Shown in pieces: positions 34,104 to 43,461 of a DNA stretch of 64,000 bases. The DNA is taken from NCBI GenBank assembly GCA_017632345.1, contig JAGBRL010000069.1, forward strand, positions 1 to 64,000, given 5' to 3'. How positions within the stretch are numbered: the stretch's first letter is position 1; the number at the start of each line of letters is the position of its first letter. The notes under the pieces were generated by a model. The model was not told where the DNA came from. It saw only the letters and a program-made list of their open reading frames with translations, and ran no database searches. Both the position numbers and the translations under genes were made by a program. This DNA comes from Paludibacteraceae bacterium. GTDB taxonomy: Bacteria > Bacteroidota > Bacteroidia > Bacteroidales > Paludibacteraceae.

Positions 34104-34185
34104 TTGCAGTAAATATGCTACTCGCCATTCAATGCCAAGAAAAACCCATCAATAAAGACCTATAGGTCAAAAGGGTAATACAAAC

Positions 34186-34220
34186 AAACAGCGTGCAACT
34201 CATTGAGCTACACGCTGTTT
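34186..34220 (-). terminator. Terminator of dnaK
   Basis: AAACAGCGTG (34186-34195) and CACGCTGTTT (34211-34220) form a perfect 10-bp stem, with TTTGTTTG following on the minus strand. Confidence 0.75.
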
Positions 34221-34250
34221 GATTATTCGATATATATAAAATTATCTGTC

Positions 34251-36149
34251 TTACTTTACTTCTTCGAAGTCAACGTCAGTCACGTCTCCGTTGTTAGAGC
34301 CGTTTGACTGCTGTCCTGCACCACCCTGCGGCTGCTGTTGCTGAGCCTGAGCGTTGTACATGTCCTGAGAAGCTGCGTGGAACACGCTGTTCAGCTCGTT
34401 AAGAGCAGTGTCGATAGCCGCAATGTCCTGAGACTTGTGAGCCTCTTTCAATTTTGCAAGAGCAGCTTCGATAGACTGTCTCTTATCAGCAGGCAACTTG
34501 TCACCAAGTTCCTTCAACTGCTTTTCTGTGTTGAAGATCATGCTGTCAGCCTGGTTGATTTTGTCAACACGTTCCTTTTCCTTAGCGTCGGCAGCTGCGT
34601 TAGCTTCCGCTTCAGACTTCATGCGCTTGATTTCGTCGTCGCTCAATCCAGAAGAAGCTTCAATTCTGATGCTCTGAGACTTGCCAGTAGCCTTGTCCTT
34701 AGCAGAAACGTTAAGGATACCGTTAGCGTCGATGTCGAAAGAGACCTCAATCTGCGGCACACCGCGCGGAGCAGCAGGAATACCGTCCAAGTGGAAACGT
34801 CCGATAGTCTTGTTATCCTTAGCCATAGAACGTTCGCCCTGAAGTACGTGAATTTCAACAGAAGACTGGTTGTCGACAGCCGTAGTGAACGTTTCAGACT
34901 TCATTGTCGGAATCGTTGTGTTAGATTCGATAAGGCGAGTCATCACGCCACCCATAGTTTCGATACCAAGAGAAAGCGGAGTAACGTCAACCAAAAGGAT
35001 ATCCTTAACCTCACCAGTAAGCACACCACCCTGAATAGCTGCTCCGATAGCCACAACCTCGTCCGGGTTAACGCCCTTAGAAGGAGCCTTTCCGAAGAAC
35101 TTCTCAACCGCAGCCTGGATAGCCGGGATACGAGTAGAACCGCCCACCAAGATGATTTCGTCAATATCACTGACATTCAAGTTAGCATTCTTCAAAGCAG
35201 TCTTGCACGGCTCGATAGTGCGCTGAACCAAATCGTCAACCAGCTGTTCGAACTTAGCGCGAGTCAAAGTCTTAACCAAGTGCTTAGGCACACCGTCAAC
35301 CGGCATGATATAAGGCAAGTTAATTTCAGTTGAAACTGTGTTAGACAATTCTATCTTAGCCTTTTCTGCCGCCTCTTTAAGACGCTGCAAAGCCATTGGG
35401 TCCTTGCTCAAGTCGATGCCGCTGTTTTCGTCCTTGAACTCCTGCACAAGCCAGTCTATGATCTTCTGGTCGAAGTCGTCACCGCCAAGGTGAGTATCAC
35501 CATCAGTTGACTTAACCTCAAACAAGCCGTCGCCAAGTTCAAGCACAGACACGTCATGAGTACCGCCACCGCAGTCGAACACAACAATCTTCATGTCCGA
35601 GTTCTTCTTATCAAGACCGTAAGCAAGAGCGGCAGCAGTCGGCTCGTTCACGATACGTCTCACGTTAAGACCTGCAATTTCACCAGCTTCCTTAGTAGCC
35701 TGACGCTGAGCGTCGTTAAAGTAAGCAGGCACAGTGATAACCGCATCTGTAACCTCCTGACCAAGATAATCTTCAGCAGTCTTCTTCATTTTCTGAAGCA
35801 CCATAGCAGAGATTTCCTGAGGAGCGTAAAGACGTCCGTCGATGTCAACGCGCGGAGTGTTGTTATCCCCTCTCACCACCTTGAACGGCACACGGTTGAT
35901 TTCATCCGCCACATTGTCGAAAGACTCTCCCATGAAACGTTTGATAGACGAAACAGTCTTAAGCGGGTTTGTAACCGCCTGACGCTTTGCAGGGTCTCCG
36001 ATTTTACGTTCACCGCCAGCAATGAAGCCGACAACCGAAGGTGTTGTGCGCTTACCTTCGCTATTAGTGATAACCACAGGCTCGTTGCCTTCCATTACAG
36101 AAACGCAAGAGTTAGTTGTTCCTAAGTCGATACCAATAATTTTTCCCAT
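34251..36149 (-). CDS. dnaK: Chaperone DnaK (Hsp70)
   Basis: This 632-residue protein starts [20 protein letters not shown]. The ATPase domain contains the expected phosphate loops ([19 protein letters not shown], where DCGGGT replaces the more usual DLGGGT, and [13 protein letters not shown]). The linker [19 protein letters not shown] leads into the substrate-binding beta domain and helical lid. The C-terminus is Gln/Gly/Asn-rich and ends [11 protein letters not shown], a typical DnaK end. It refolds proteins with DnaJ and GrpE, neither adjacent here. Direct repeats upstream may regulate it. Confidence 0.97.
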   Translation of the reverse strand: MGKIIGIDLGTTNSCVSVMEGNEPVVITNSEGKRTTPSVVGFIAGGERKIGDPAKRQAVTNPLKTVSSIKRFMGESFDNVADEINRVPFKVVRGDNNTPRVDIDGRLYAPQEISAMVLQKMKKTAEDYLGQEVTDAVITVPAYFNDAQRQATKEAGEIAGLNVRRIVNEPTAAALAYGLDKKNSDMKIVVFDCGGGTHDVSVLELGDGLFEVKSTDGDTHLGGDDFDQKIIDWLVQEFKDENSGIDLSKDPMALQRLKEAAEKAKIELSNTVSTEINLPYIMPVDGVPKHLVKTLTRAKFEQLVDDLVQRTIEPCKTALKNANLNVSDIDEIILVGGSTRIPAIQAAVEKFFGKAPSKGVNPDEVVAIGAAIQGGVLTGEVKDILLVDVTPLSLGIETMGGVMTRLIESNTTIPTMKSETFTTAVDNQSSVEIHVLQGERSMAKDNKTIGRFHLDGIPAAPRGVPQIEVSFDIDANGILNVSAKDKATGKSQSIRIEASSGLSDDEIKRMKSEAEANAAADAKEKERVDKINQADSMIFNTEKQLKELGDKLPADKRQSIEAALAKLKEAHKSQDIAAIDTALNELNSVFHAASQDMYNAQAQQQQPQGGAGQQSNGSNNGDVTDVDFEEVK

Positions 36150-36274
36150 TTTTCCTATGTTTTTATATTACTTATTTCTTTAACAATTTGCGCCCGGCTC
36201 TTTATCGCCGCCGCTCATTAAATATTTTGCAAAAGCTGTGCCAATCCTAAAAAGTGCGTCCACAATGATTCTTT

Positions 36275-36332
36275 TGTCAGACTAAAATCAAAAATAGACC
36301 TTCCGATGTCAGACTAAATGACAAAATGTCAG
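36275..36332. repeat. TGTCAGACTAAA direct repeats upstream of dnaK
   Basis: TGTCAGACTAAA occurs at 36275-36286 and 36307-36318, and a third TGTCAG at 36327-36332. They surround a TATTTTTG box (minus strand 36296-36289), so they are placed to bind a regulator or alternative sigma of the heat-shock gene. Confidence 0.55.
36289..36296 (-). promoter_or_regulatory. Possible -7 box (TATTTTTG) for dnaK
   Basis: This box fits TAnnTTTG but is 139 nt upstream of the ATG and low in complexity. Placement between the TGTCAG repeats is the main support. Confidence 0.35.
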
Positions 36333-36471
36333 TTTTATTTATCCAAACGGCAACGTCCGATCACCGAAAGACAGTTCCCGTTACAGCAAATTGCGCCATG
36401 TTAAAATTGAAAGGCTTATTAGAGGTTTCAAAAAATCGTCCTTTATTGTAGGATATAAAAATCAAAAAAAC

Positions 36472-36479
36472 TATATTTG
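36472..36479 (+). promoter_or_regulatory. -7 box (TATATTTG) for pgk
   Basis: This perfect TAnnTTTG match is 72 nt upstream of the pgk ATG. Confidence 0.65.
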
Positions 36480-36551
36480 CATCTGATTCCCGCAATGGGT
36501 CGTTTTTATCTTCTTTTTACGAATAGATAGAATTTATTTAATATAGTAATT

Positions 36552-37811
36552 ATGCAATTAATTGACAATTTCAACTTTGCCGGAAAGAAGGCAATCGTTC
36601 GCGTGGACTTCAATGTTCCATTGAACAAAGAGACTGGAGAAGTTAGTGACGACACTCGTATCCGTGGCGCGCTTCCTACAATCAAGAAAATTTTGGCAGA
36701 CGGCGGTTCGGCTATTTTGATGTCTCACATGGGTCGTCCAAAACAGAACCCAGACCCTAAATTCTCTTTGAAACAGATTATCTCTGCTATCGAAAAGAAC
36801 TTGGGACAGTCTATCCAGTTCTGCGACGACTGCATGAAGGCTGAGGCTCAGGCTGCTGCCCTTAAGGCTGGCGAAGTGCTTTTGCTTGAAAACCTACGTT
36901 TCTACGAAGAAGAAGAAGGCAAGCCTCGCGGCGAGTTCGCTTCTGACGAAGAAAAGAAGGCAGCAAAGAACGCTTTGAAAGACAAACAGAAAGATTTCGC
37001 TAAGAAACTTGCTTCTTACGCAGACGTTTATGTGAACGACGCGTTCGGTACTGCTCACCGCGCACACGGTTCTACTGCTGTTATCGCTGACTATTTCGAC
37101 GAAGCTAACAAGATGTTCGGCTTCCTTATCAACAGCGAGCTTAAGGCTATGGACAAGGTGTTGAACGAAGCACAGAAGCCGTTCACTGCTATCATGGGCG
37201 GCGCTAAGGTTTCTGACAAGATCATGATTATCGAAAACTTGCTTGACCGTGTTGACAACCTTATCATCGGCGGCGGTATGACTTACACATTCATCAAGGC
37301 TCAGGGCGGTCAGATCGGTAACTCGCTTTGCGAAGAAGACAAACTTGACCTCGCTCTTGAAGTTTTGAAGAAGGCTAAGGACAAAGGCGTTAAGGTTTAC
37401 TTGCCTACTGACGCTGTTAACGCTGACAAGTTCGACAAGGAAGCTAACACTAACACTTCTAAGACTAACGAAACTCCAGAAGGCTGGATGGGTCTTGACA
37501 TCGCTGACGAAACTATCGCTACTTTCAGCGACGTTATCGCTAACTCTAAGACAGTTCTTTGGAACGGTCCTATGGGCGTGTTCGAGTTCGACAAGTTCGC
37601 TAAGGGCACTTCTGCTGTAGCTCAGGCTGTGGCTAAGGCTACTCAGGACAACGGCGCGTTCTCTTTGATCGGTGGCGGCGACTCTGTTGCGGCTATCAAC
37701 AAGAACAAGCTTGCTGACAAAGTTAGCTACGTTTCTACTGGTGGTGGAGCTATGTTGGAATATATGGAAGGTAAGGTTCTTCCTGGTATCAAGGCTATCC
37801 GTGGAAAATAA
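36552..37811 (+). CDS. pgk: Phosphoglycerate kinase
   Basis: This 419-residue glycolytic enzyme transfers phosphate from 1,3-bisphosphoglycerate to ADP. Visible are [20 protein letters not shown] with the substrate Asp-Asn, [56 protein letters not shown] [31 protein letters not shown], and the C-terminal [11 protein letters not shown] and [14 protein letters not shown]. Codon use is noticeably restricted (GCT, GAC, AAG, CTT), as expected for a highly expressed gene. Single-gene unit with strong promoter and terminator. Confidence 0.97.
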   Translation: MQLIDNFNFAGKKAIVRVDFNVPLNKETGEVSDDTRIRGALPTIKKILADGGSAILMSHMGRPKQNPDPKFSLKQIISAIEKNLGQSIQFCDDCMKAEAQAAALKAGEVLLLENLRFYEEEEGKPRGEFASDEEKKAAKNALKDKQKDFAKKLASYADVYVNDAFGTAHRAHGSTAVIADYFDEANKMFGFLINSELKAMDKVLNEAQKPFTAIMGGAKVSDKIMIIENLLDRVDNLIIGGGMTYTFIKAQGGQIGNSLCEEDKLDLALEVLKKAKDKGVKVYLPTDAVNADKFDKEANTNTSKTNETPEGWMGLDIADETIATFSDVIANSKTVLWNGPMGVFEFDKFAKGTSAVAQAVAKATQDNGAFSLIGGGDSVAAINKNKLADKVSYVSTGGGAMLEYMEGKVLPGIKAIRGK

Positions 37812-37834
37812 TCTCATCCACGATGATTTACATA

Positions 37835-37866
37835 AAAAGGGTGTGTCTGTCGACACGCCCTTTTTT
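37835..37866 (+). terminator. Rho-independent terminator of pgk
   Basis: GGGTGTGTC (37839-37847) pairs with GACACGCCC (37852-37860) around TGTC, with A-run before and T-run after. Confidence 0.92.
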
Positions 37867-37923
37867 ATTATAAGGTAAGAACCTCTACCTTATTTACGCT
37901 TATCTTTTGAACAACCAGAAAAA

Positions 37924-39513
37924 TCACTTTTTTATCGACTTCACAGCACGGTCCATTATATCATGATACTTAGGATCGATAAAAGCCTTAATGTCACTAT
38001 AGTTCAAAAACACACGACTCTGCTTAGTGTTAAATTCCACAACTACAAAATCGTCCTTCTTGATGAAGGCAAACCACCATGATGTAGGAAATTCGCTTAA
38101 TCCTTTAAACGGAGCAAGATAACCGCCAGAATGCTTCAGGTAGCCGCGGATTTCGCTGCCAACTTTAGTTCCTCTGTCCACATTCGTCGAATCAAAAAGA
38201 AAACCTGCAAAATACACATTATGCGAATTGACATAATCCATGAATCCTTTTTTGTCCTTTATCAAATCATCCACGCCAATCTCCTCGCCTGTAGTTTTGT
38301 CGAAAACAATAAAAGTGTTACTGACATTACTGTATGTTGACAAATTCTCAAAACCGAACGAGACCAATCCGTCTCCTACATTGAAAAGCATTTGAGAACC
38401 TCTGCCATACTCCGGCACCCATTTTTTCACACCTTCTACAATCAAACTCACCTCATCTCCATCAGCACTGCCAAACATAACCTTCATCATCCTGTTTCTA
38501 ACCTTCTGAGTGTTTTTACAACCCTTCAATTGCACAGGAAGATAAACCGTACGGTCTTCATATCCGCCATTTACCCTTTTTATCAAAAAAGAACGAATCT
38601 GGTCGCCATATTCATTCACATTCGTGGTCACCGCATACCCTTTATCCTTAGCCATCAACGACTTAGCGTATGGAGTTAACATCGGACTATCTTTTTTTAA
38701 AGTATGACAGTAAAAATCCCCTCCTTCGTAATAGAAACTGATGTCCTCCCCTTCTATTCCCGCTACCCCACATATAGTGACAGAGTCTTTCCAATTCTGA
38801 AGTTTCAGAGTTGTAAGCAAATCTTCCGGCACAATTCGCTTACCCGTTTCCGCATCATATACGCCCAGCGTCTTTTTATAGCCGGAACCCTTATTTTCTT
38901 TAAGATACAGAACGCCATTCTCCAATGACACTTTCATAAAACGCCAGAACTCACAGGCTCTTCCTCGACTCTCTTTATATTTTGCAATTTCAGCAATATA
39001 CGATGCCGTGTCACCACCCACAAACGATTGATACCCCTTTACCTTTTTAAGTTTTTTAGAAATACCATCAACCGATTTCGCGTCTTTTATATGAGCGCAC
39101 ATCACCTTCTCCAAAGAGTCTGGATATGTCCCTGGTTTTGATATAAACTTGACGATGTCCTCCTGCAGATAAGGGTTATCTCGGTAAGGATAAGCATCAA
39201 CAGAAAACTCCATCTCCACATTTAGGGCGATAATTTCATAACCATTTTTCTTAACCTCCTTACGTTTCCAAACTTGCGCATCTTGAACAGATTTTTTCTT
39301 TTCTTCCGACGCATCCTCTCCTAACGATTCTAAACGCTCCTTTTTCTCAGATTCAGAAAGGCCTTCCCTAACCCACTCTTCACTGACAAAATCCATCTTT
39401 TCATTTGATCTCAGAAGGAATCCTTTGAAAACAGTCTGGGCAGACAACTCGACTAAAGCTACGTTCGCCATCAACAATGCGGCAACCGCCACCAAACAAC
39501 GTTTTATTTTCAT
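37924..39513 (-). CDS. Secreted protein of unknown function
   Basis: I do not recognise this gene. Start chosen at the ATG at 39513 (529 residues), because it places a signal peptide at the N-terminus (MKIKRCLVAVAALLMANVALVELSAQ); the longer frame would begin with TTG. The mature protein has a charged Lys/Glu-rich stretch near residues 60-80 (SESEKKERLESLGEDASEEK). After that it appears mostly beta-rich, with repeated phrases of the type 'YDAETGKRIVPEDLLTTLKL' and 'FDKTTGEEIGVDDLIKDK', two similar units about 220 residues apart. No lipobox and no sorting domain. It lies behind rpsP on the same strand, after the rpsP terminator. Confidence 0.7.
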   Translation of the reverse strand: MKIKRCLVAVAALLMANVALVELSAQTVFKGFLLRSNEKMDFVSEEWVREGLSESEKKERLESLGEDASEEKKKSVQDAQVWKRKEVKKNGYEIIALNVEMEFSVDAYPYRDNPYLQEDIVKFISKPGTYPDSLEKVMCAHIKDAKSVDGISKKLKKVKGYQSFVGGDTASYIAEIAKYKESRGRACEFWRFMKVSLENGVLYLKENKGSGYKKTLGVYDAETGKRIVPEDLLTTLKLQNWKDSVTICGVAGIEGEDISFYYEGGDFYCHTLKKDSPMLTPYAKSLMAKDKGYAVTTNVNEYGDQIRSFLIKRVNGGYEDRTVYLPVQLKGCKNTQKVRNRMMKVMFGSADGDEVSLIVEGVKKWVPEYGRGSQMLFNVGDGLVSFGFENLSTYSNVSNTFIVFDKTTGEEIGVDDLIKDKKGFMDYVNSHNVYFAGFLFDSTNVDRGTKVGSEIRGYLKHSGGYLAPFKGLSEFPTSWWFAFIKKDDFVVVEFNTKQSRVFLNYSDIKAFIDPKYHDIMDRAVKSIKK

Positions 39514-39561
39514 AATAACATTTTTAGATTTTACATTAATTGCGAGTATTTTGCCTCGCAA

Positions 39562-39590
39562 TAAAAAAACCGAGCCTTCAAAGGCCCGGT
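39562..39590 (-). terminator. Rho-independent terminator of rpsP
   Basis: On the minus strand CCGGGCC (39589-39583) pairs with GGCTCGG (39576-39570) around TTTGAA, followed by TTTTTTTAT. A second GCGAG...CTCGC inverted repeat lies just beyond (39541-39560). Confidence 0.88.
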
Positions 39591-39614
39591 TTTATCTTCT
39601 CAGTCAAGAACTGA

Positions 39615-40157
39615 TTATTCAGCAGCAGGAGCTTCTTCTGCAGCTGGAGCTTCCTCTGCAGGAGCTTCTGCGGCAGCCTCAGCAGCAGCGGCAGCAGCTT
39701 CAGCCTTCTTCTTAGCAACAGCCTCAGCCTTAGCCTTGTTTACAGCCTGTTCTGCAACCAAACGTTCTTTTGCCTTTTCTTCCTTGCCTTTAGCCAATTT
39801 AGACTTTTCAGCCTGAATCTTGCTTTCTTTTTCAGCTGACCACTTTTCAAATCTCTTTTCAGCTTCTTCTGCAGAGAAAGCACCTTTCTTAACCCCGCCA
39901 CGCAAGTGTTTCATCATGTAAACACCTTTGTCGCTCAAAAGGTTTCTTGTAGTATCTGTTGGCTGAGCACCAACTTCAACCCAATACAAAGCTCTATCGA
40001 AGTTAATATCAACAGTAGCAGGATTTGTATTCGGATTGTAAGATCCGATACGTTCAATAAATTTACCATCACGTGGCGCTCTGCTATCAGCTACGACGAT
40101 GTGGTAGTACGCGTACCCCTTGCGGCCGTGTCTTTGCAATCTAATCTTAGTTGCCAT
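39615..40157 (-). CDS. rpsP: 30S ribosomal protein S16 with long C-terminal extension
   Basis: 180 residues. The first 85 or so are the conserved S16 core ([60 protein letters not shown]). About 95 further residues are Lys/Glu-rich and then Ala/Glu/Pro-rich ([20 protein letters not shown]), a low-complexity tail seen in Bacteroidetes S16 and absent from the 80-90 residue proteobacterial form. It assembles early into the 30S body. No rimM, trmD or rplS follows, unlike the proteobacterial operon. It has its own promoter and terminator. Confidence 0.95.
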   Translation of the reverse strand: MATKIRLQRHGRKGYAYYHIVVADSRAPRDGKFIERIGSYNPNTNPATVDINFDRALYWVEVGAQPTDTTRNLLSDKGVYMMKHLRGGVKKGAFSAEEAEKRFEKWSAEKESKIQAEKSKLAKGKEEKAKERLVAEQAVNKAKAEAVAKKKAEAAAAAAEAAAEAPAEEAPAAEEAPAAE

Positions 40158-40201
40158 TCTTTTTTTGATTTAAAATTAAACTTCTTTTAGTTTTGACCCC
40201 G

Positions 40202-40209
40202 CAAAGATA
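40202..40209 (-). promoter_or_regulatory. -7 box (TATCTTTG) for rpsP
   Basis: This perfect TAnnTTTG match on the minus strand is 44 nt upstream of the rpsP ATG. Confidence 0.7.
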
Positions 40210-40336
40210 ATTCTTTTATCCCAAACTCGCAACTATCCTACTGTTTTATTTTTCATGATTTGCGAAATTCAATAGTTCCTCAAAACCTTGCTCTAAAAAA
40301 ATTGCGCAATTTGCACTATATTACCAATTAAAAATT

Positions 40337-40344
40337 TAACTTTG
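40337..40344 (+). promoter_or_regulatory. -7 box (TAACTTTG) for hisHF
   Basis: This TAnnTTTG match is 24 nt upstream of the hisH ATG, leaving no room for a leader peptide. That contrasts with the hisGDC transcript. Confidence 0.65.
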
Positions 40345-40368
40345 CAGAAACAGATTTTAAGATAAAAG

Positions 40369-40962
40369 ATGAACGTTGTTATTATCAAATATAACGCTGG
40401 CAACATATTTTCTGTTGACTATGCGATGAAGCGTCTCGGGATTGAAGCCGAGATTACCGGAGACATAGAGAAGATTGTTTCTGCAGACAAGGTGATATTC
40501 CCAGGCGTGGGCGAGGCGGAAACTACGATGAACTACCTCCGCCAGCACAAGCTGGACGAAGTGATAAGAGGTCTGAAACAGCCCACTCTCGGCATCTGCA
40601 TCGGAATGCAGCTGATGTGCAAGTCGTCTGAAGAGGGAGGAAACGTGAAGTGCCTCGGAATATTCGACGAGGAGGTGAAACGCTTCGAGCCGAACGCGCA
40701 GTTCAACAAAGTCCCGCACATGGGCTGGAACACAATCGCGCCGTCCGGAAACGCTCTGTTCAAAGGGCTTCCTGACGACCCTTATTTTTACTATGTGCAC
40801 AGTTACTACGCTACTGTGGGGGCGGACACTATCGCAACCACGGACTACATCCACCCTTACAGCGCGGCGCTTCACAAAGATAATTTCTACGCCGTTCAGT
40901 TTCATCCTGAAAAGAGCGGAGAGCTTGGCGAGATTGTCTTGAACAACTTCTTATCACTGTAA
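40369..40962 (+). CDS. hisH: Imidazole glycerol phosphate synthase, glutaminase subunit
   Basis: This 197-residue class I glutamine amidotransferase supplies ammonia to HisF. The oxyanion strand and nucleophile are in [19 protein letters not shown] (Cys in GICIG). The catalytic His-x-Glu is in [31 protein letters not shown] is also conserved. It starts 24 nt after a -7 box and is followed 10 bp later by hisF. Length is normal. Confidence 0.96.
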   Translation: MNVVIIKYNAGNIFSVDYAMKRLGIEAEITGDIEKIVSADKVIFPGVGEAETTMNYLRQHKLDEVIRGLKQPTLGICIGMQLMCKSSEEGGNVKCLGIFDEEVKRFEPNAQFNKVPHMGWNTIAPSGNALFKGLPDDPYFYYVHSYYATVGADTIATTDYIHPYSAALHKDNFYAVQFHPEKSGELGEIVLNNFLSL

Positions 40963-40972
40963 ATTTCAAAAA

Positions 40973-41734
40973 ATGTTAGCAAAAAGAATTATACCATGCC
41001 TTGACATCAAAGACGGACAGACCGTGAAAGGTGTCAATTTTGTAAATATTCGCAATGTGGGCGACCCTGTGGAACTGGGGGCTGAATACAGCCGTCAGGG
41101 GGCGGACGAGCTCGTCTTTTTGGATATCACAGCATCTCACGAAGGGAGAAAAACGTTCGTGGACCTCGTGAAGAGAATCGCTGAAAACATAAGCATTCCG
41201 TTTACTGTGGGCGGAGGCATCCATGAACTGAAAGATGTGGACACATTGCTTGCGGCCGGGGCCGACAAGGTCTCCATCAATTCTGCGTCTATAAAGAACC
41301 CTGAATTGATTACTCAAGTGGCAAAGAACTTCGGCAGCCAAGTCTGCACCGTGGCAATCGACGCCAAGCTTGACGAAAGCGGAGAATGGACTTGCTACCT
41401 TAACGGAGGACGTGTGCCGACCGACAAGAAGCTATTCTCTTGGGCCAAAGAGGCGCAGGAACGCGGAGCGGGCGAAATACTCTTCACCAGCATGAACCAC
41501 GACGGCGTGAAGCAAGGTTTTGCAAACGACGCTCTGAAAGTGCTGTCTGAATCGCTTTCAATCCCGGTTATCGCTTCGGGAGGCGCTGGAACTATGGAGC
41601 ATTTCAAGGACGTGTTCGAAAACGGCAAGGCTGACGCGGCTTTGGCGGCATCCATCTTCCATTTCCACGAAATTGCGATACCTGACTTAAAAAGGTATCT
41701 TGCAGACCAGAACATTCCTATCAGACTTAGGTGA
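40973..41734 (+). CDS. hisF: Imidazole glycerol phosphate synthase, cyclase subunit
   Basis: This 253-residue TIM barrel forms imidazole glycerol phosphate and AICAR. Conserved parts are [23 protein letters not shown] (catalytic Asp), [71 protein letters not shown] with the second catalytic Asp, and [13 protein letters not shown]. It pairs with HisH directly upstream. Between them the other his genes (hisB, hisA, hisIE) are absent from the window. Confidence 0.97.
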   Translation: MLAKRIIPCLDIKDGQTVKGVNFVNIRNVGDPVELGAEYSRQGADELVFLDITASHEGRKTFVDLVKRIAENISIPFTVGGGIHELKDVDTLLAAGADKVSINSASIKNPELITQVAKNFGSQVCTVAIDAKLDESGEWTCYLNGGRVPTDKKLFSWAKEAQERGAGEILFTSMNHDGVKQGFANDALKVLSESLSIPVIASGGAGTMEHFKDVFENGKADAALAASIFHFHEIAIPDLKRYLADQNIPIRLR

Positions 41735-41742
41735 TTTTCATC

Positions 41743-43398
41743 ATGCGGCGTTTCCTGAAAATATTGACAATAATAGTTGGGGTGGTTCTTTTGTCCGCCG
41801 CCAGTTTGGTGTTATATGTATATAGCGCCGCAGACTCTATTGTTGCTCCAAATCTGGAGACTCCGCCTATCTTCAGCGAAGAGATTGTTCAAGATAGCTG
41901 CACAAAAAAATTAGGCCGAAACTGGATTCGGAAAAACGCCGACGGCTTATACGACATTTACGTGGAAGGCAACGCTTTGGAGCGCGGCACAGCTTTTGGT
42001 AAGCTGAGCAAGGATTTGCTCTATCTTCAAGAGTCGTACTTTGTGGATCAGCTTAAAGTGTTCGTGCCATCTGAAACGCATCAGAAGTCTTTAATAAAGC
42101 TCATTAACTTCTTCAACCGGAATATCACCGACTATATTCCTGAGGAAAATCAAACTGAAATTTACGGTCTGTCGCTCTCCTGCTCTCACGAGTTCGATTT
42201 TGTAGGCAATCCGTTCGGACGGCAACTGAACTTCCATGCGGCTCACGATATTGGGCATGCAATGCAGGACTATATGCTGGTAGGCTGCACTTCTTTCGCG
42301 GCATGGGACAGTGCCAGCGCAGACGGCAATCTTGTCATAGGCAGGAACTTTGACTTTTTCGTAGGCGAAGACTTCGCAAAAAACAAACTTGTCTCTTTCT
42401 TCAACCCTACTGACGGACATAAATTCGCAATGATAGGCTGGGCTGGCATGACTGGCGTACTCTCTGGAATGAACGAGAAAGGGCTTACAGTGACAATCAA
42501 CGCGGCAGAGTCATCTATGCCTACGTCAACGTCCATGCCTATATCTATCCTCGCAAGACAAATCTTGCAATATGCATCAACTATACAAGAGGCATACGCA
42601 ATTGCAGAAAAAGCGCAAACATTCGTGTCTGAATCCCTGCTGATTGGCTCCGCTTTGGAAAACAGAGCCGCAATAATTGAAAAGTCCATCGACAAGACCG
42701 CCATTTTTGAATCTAGCTCAAACTCGCTGGTCTGCGCTAACCATTACCAAAGCGAGGCTTTAAAAAACGACGAATTCAACATAAAAAACATAGAGACAAG
42801 CGACAGTCCTTACAGACAGAAAAGAGCTGAAGAGCTGATTGCAAAACTCAGTCCGATAGACTACACCAAGGCGATTTCCATCTTGAGAGACACTAAAGGT
42901 GCGAACGACAAAAACATCGGTCTTGGCAACGAAAAGGCTCTGAATCAGCTTATAGCCCACCACTCCGTGGTATTCTCGCCAAAGGAACTGAAAATGTGGG
43001 TCTCCACCGCCCCTTATCAACTTGGGAAGTTTATATGTTACGACTTAAAGTCTGCATTCTCCAACACTCAGGACTGCAATGTTTTCAGAACAGACTCCTT
43101 GGACGTGCAGGCCGACACCCTTTTGCACTCTGAGGCTTTTGAAAATTTCTTAAAATTCAGGACTGCAAAAAAAGAACTCACAAAAAAAATAGATAACGGC
43201 GAGGATATTTCAGACGACAAAATTCACGAAATGACGGCTCTCAACCCTAATTTCTATCAGGCTTACGACTTGGCTGGCGACGCTTTTCAAGCTAAAGGCA
43301 ACGCAGAGCAGGCTCGCAGCAATTGGACGAAAGCCTTGTCGCTCGAAATCCCTAAAGCCGCAGAGAGAGAGGCAATCAAAAAGAAACTGGAAGATTAA
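41743..43398 (+). CDS. Membrane-anchored C45-type autoproteolytic acyltransferase/hydrolase
   Basis: Start placed at the ATG at 41743 (551 residues); an upstream GTG at 41731 would overlap hisF. An N-terminal membrane anchor spans about 5-28 (LKILTIIVGVVLLSAASLVLYVYS). The Ntn-hydrolase core of the acyl-CoA:6-aminopenicillanate acyltransferase family begins at the predicted self-cleavage Cys182 in MLVGCTSFAAWD. GNLVIGRNFDFFVGEDF, MIGWAGMTGVLSGMNEKGLTVTINAA and ALENRAAIIEKS follow. The C-terminus has a TPR-like helical pair (AYDLAGDAFQAKGNAEQARSNWTKAL). The substrate is unknown. It lies between hisF and a PaaK-like ligase on one strand, hinting that both act on the same acyl/amide compound. 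Confidence 0.78.
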   Translation: MRRFLKILTIIVGVVLLSAASLVLYVYSAADSIVAPNLETPPIFSEEIVQDSCTKKLGRNWIRKNADGLYDIYVEGNALERGTAFGKLSKDLLYLQESYFVDQLKVFVPSETHQKSLIKLINFFNRNITDYIPEENQTEIYGLSLSCSHEFDFVGNPFGRQLNFHAAHDIGHAMQDYMLVGCTSFAAWDSASADGNLVIGRNFDFFVGEDFAKNKLVSFFNPTDGHKFAMIGWAGMTGVLSGMNEKGLTVTINAAESSMPTSTSMPISILARQILQYASTIQEAYAIAEKAQTFVSESLLIGSALENRAAIIEKSIDKTAIFESSSNSLVCANHYQSEALKNDEFNIKNIETSDSPYRQKRAEELIAKLSPIDYTKAISILRDTKGANDKNIGLGNEKALNQLIAHHSVVFSPKELKMWVSTAPYQLGKFICYDLKSAFSNTQDCNVFRTDSLDVQADTLLHSEAFENFLKFRTAKKELTKKIDNGEDISDDKIHEMTALNPNFYQAYDLAGDAFQAKGNAEQARSNWTKALSLEIPKAAEREAIKKKLED

Positions 43399-43461
43399 CA
43401 TATACCGAAGCGACGCAAATTTCCTTGTGCTATCGCTAAGTATAAAACATATTTAAACACG

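Larger units (their letters stand above)
33796..34250. other. Intergenic region after the accessory island
   Basis: 455 bp without a supported gene. It contains a GCTCCG...CGGAGC inverted repeat near 33985-34020, a strong hairpin at 34071-34103, the palindrome GACCTATAGGTC at 34158-34169, and the dnaK terminator at 34186-34220. A 13-codon open stretch before 33868 (ending NNQEFTRFWP) could be a gene remnant. Confidence 0.45.
36150..36551. other. Divergent intergenic region dnaK / pgk
   Basis: 402 bp without a gene. It contains three TGTCAG elements (36275-36332) on the dnaK side, a possible dnaK -7 box at 36289-36296, and the pgk -7 box at 36472-36479 with a 70-nt leader. Confidence 0.5.

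Noticed and set aside
34158..34169. 12-bp palindrome GACCTATAGGTC
   Set aside because: It lies between two terminators with no promoter nearby; no function suggested.
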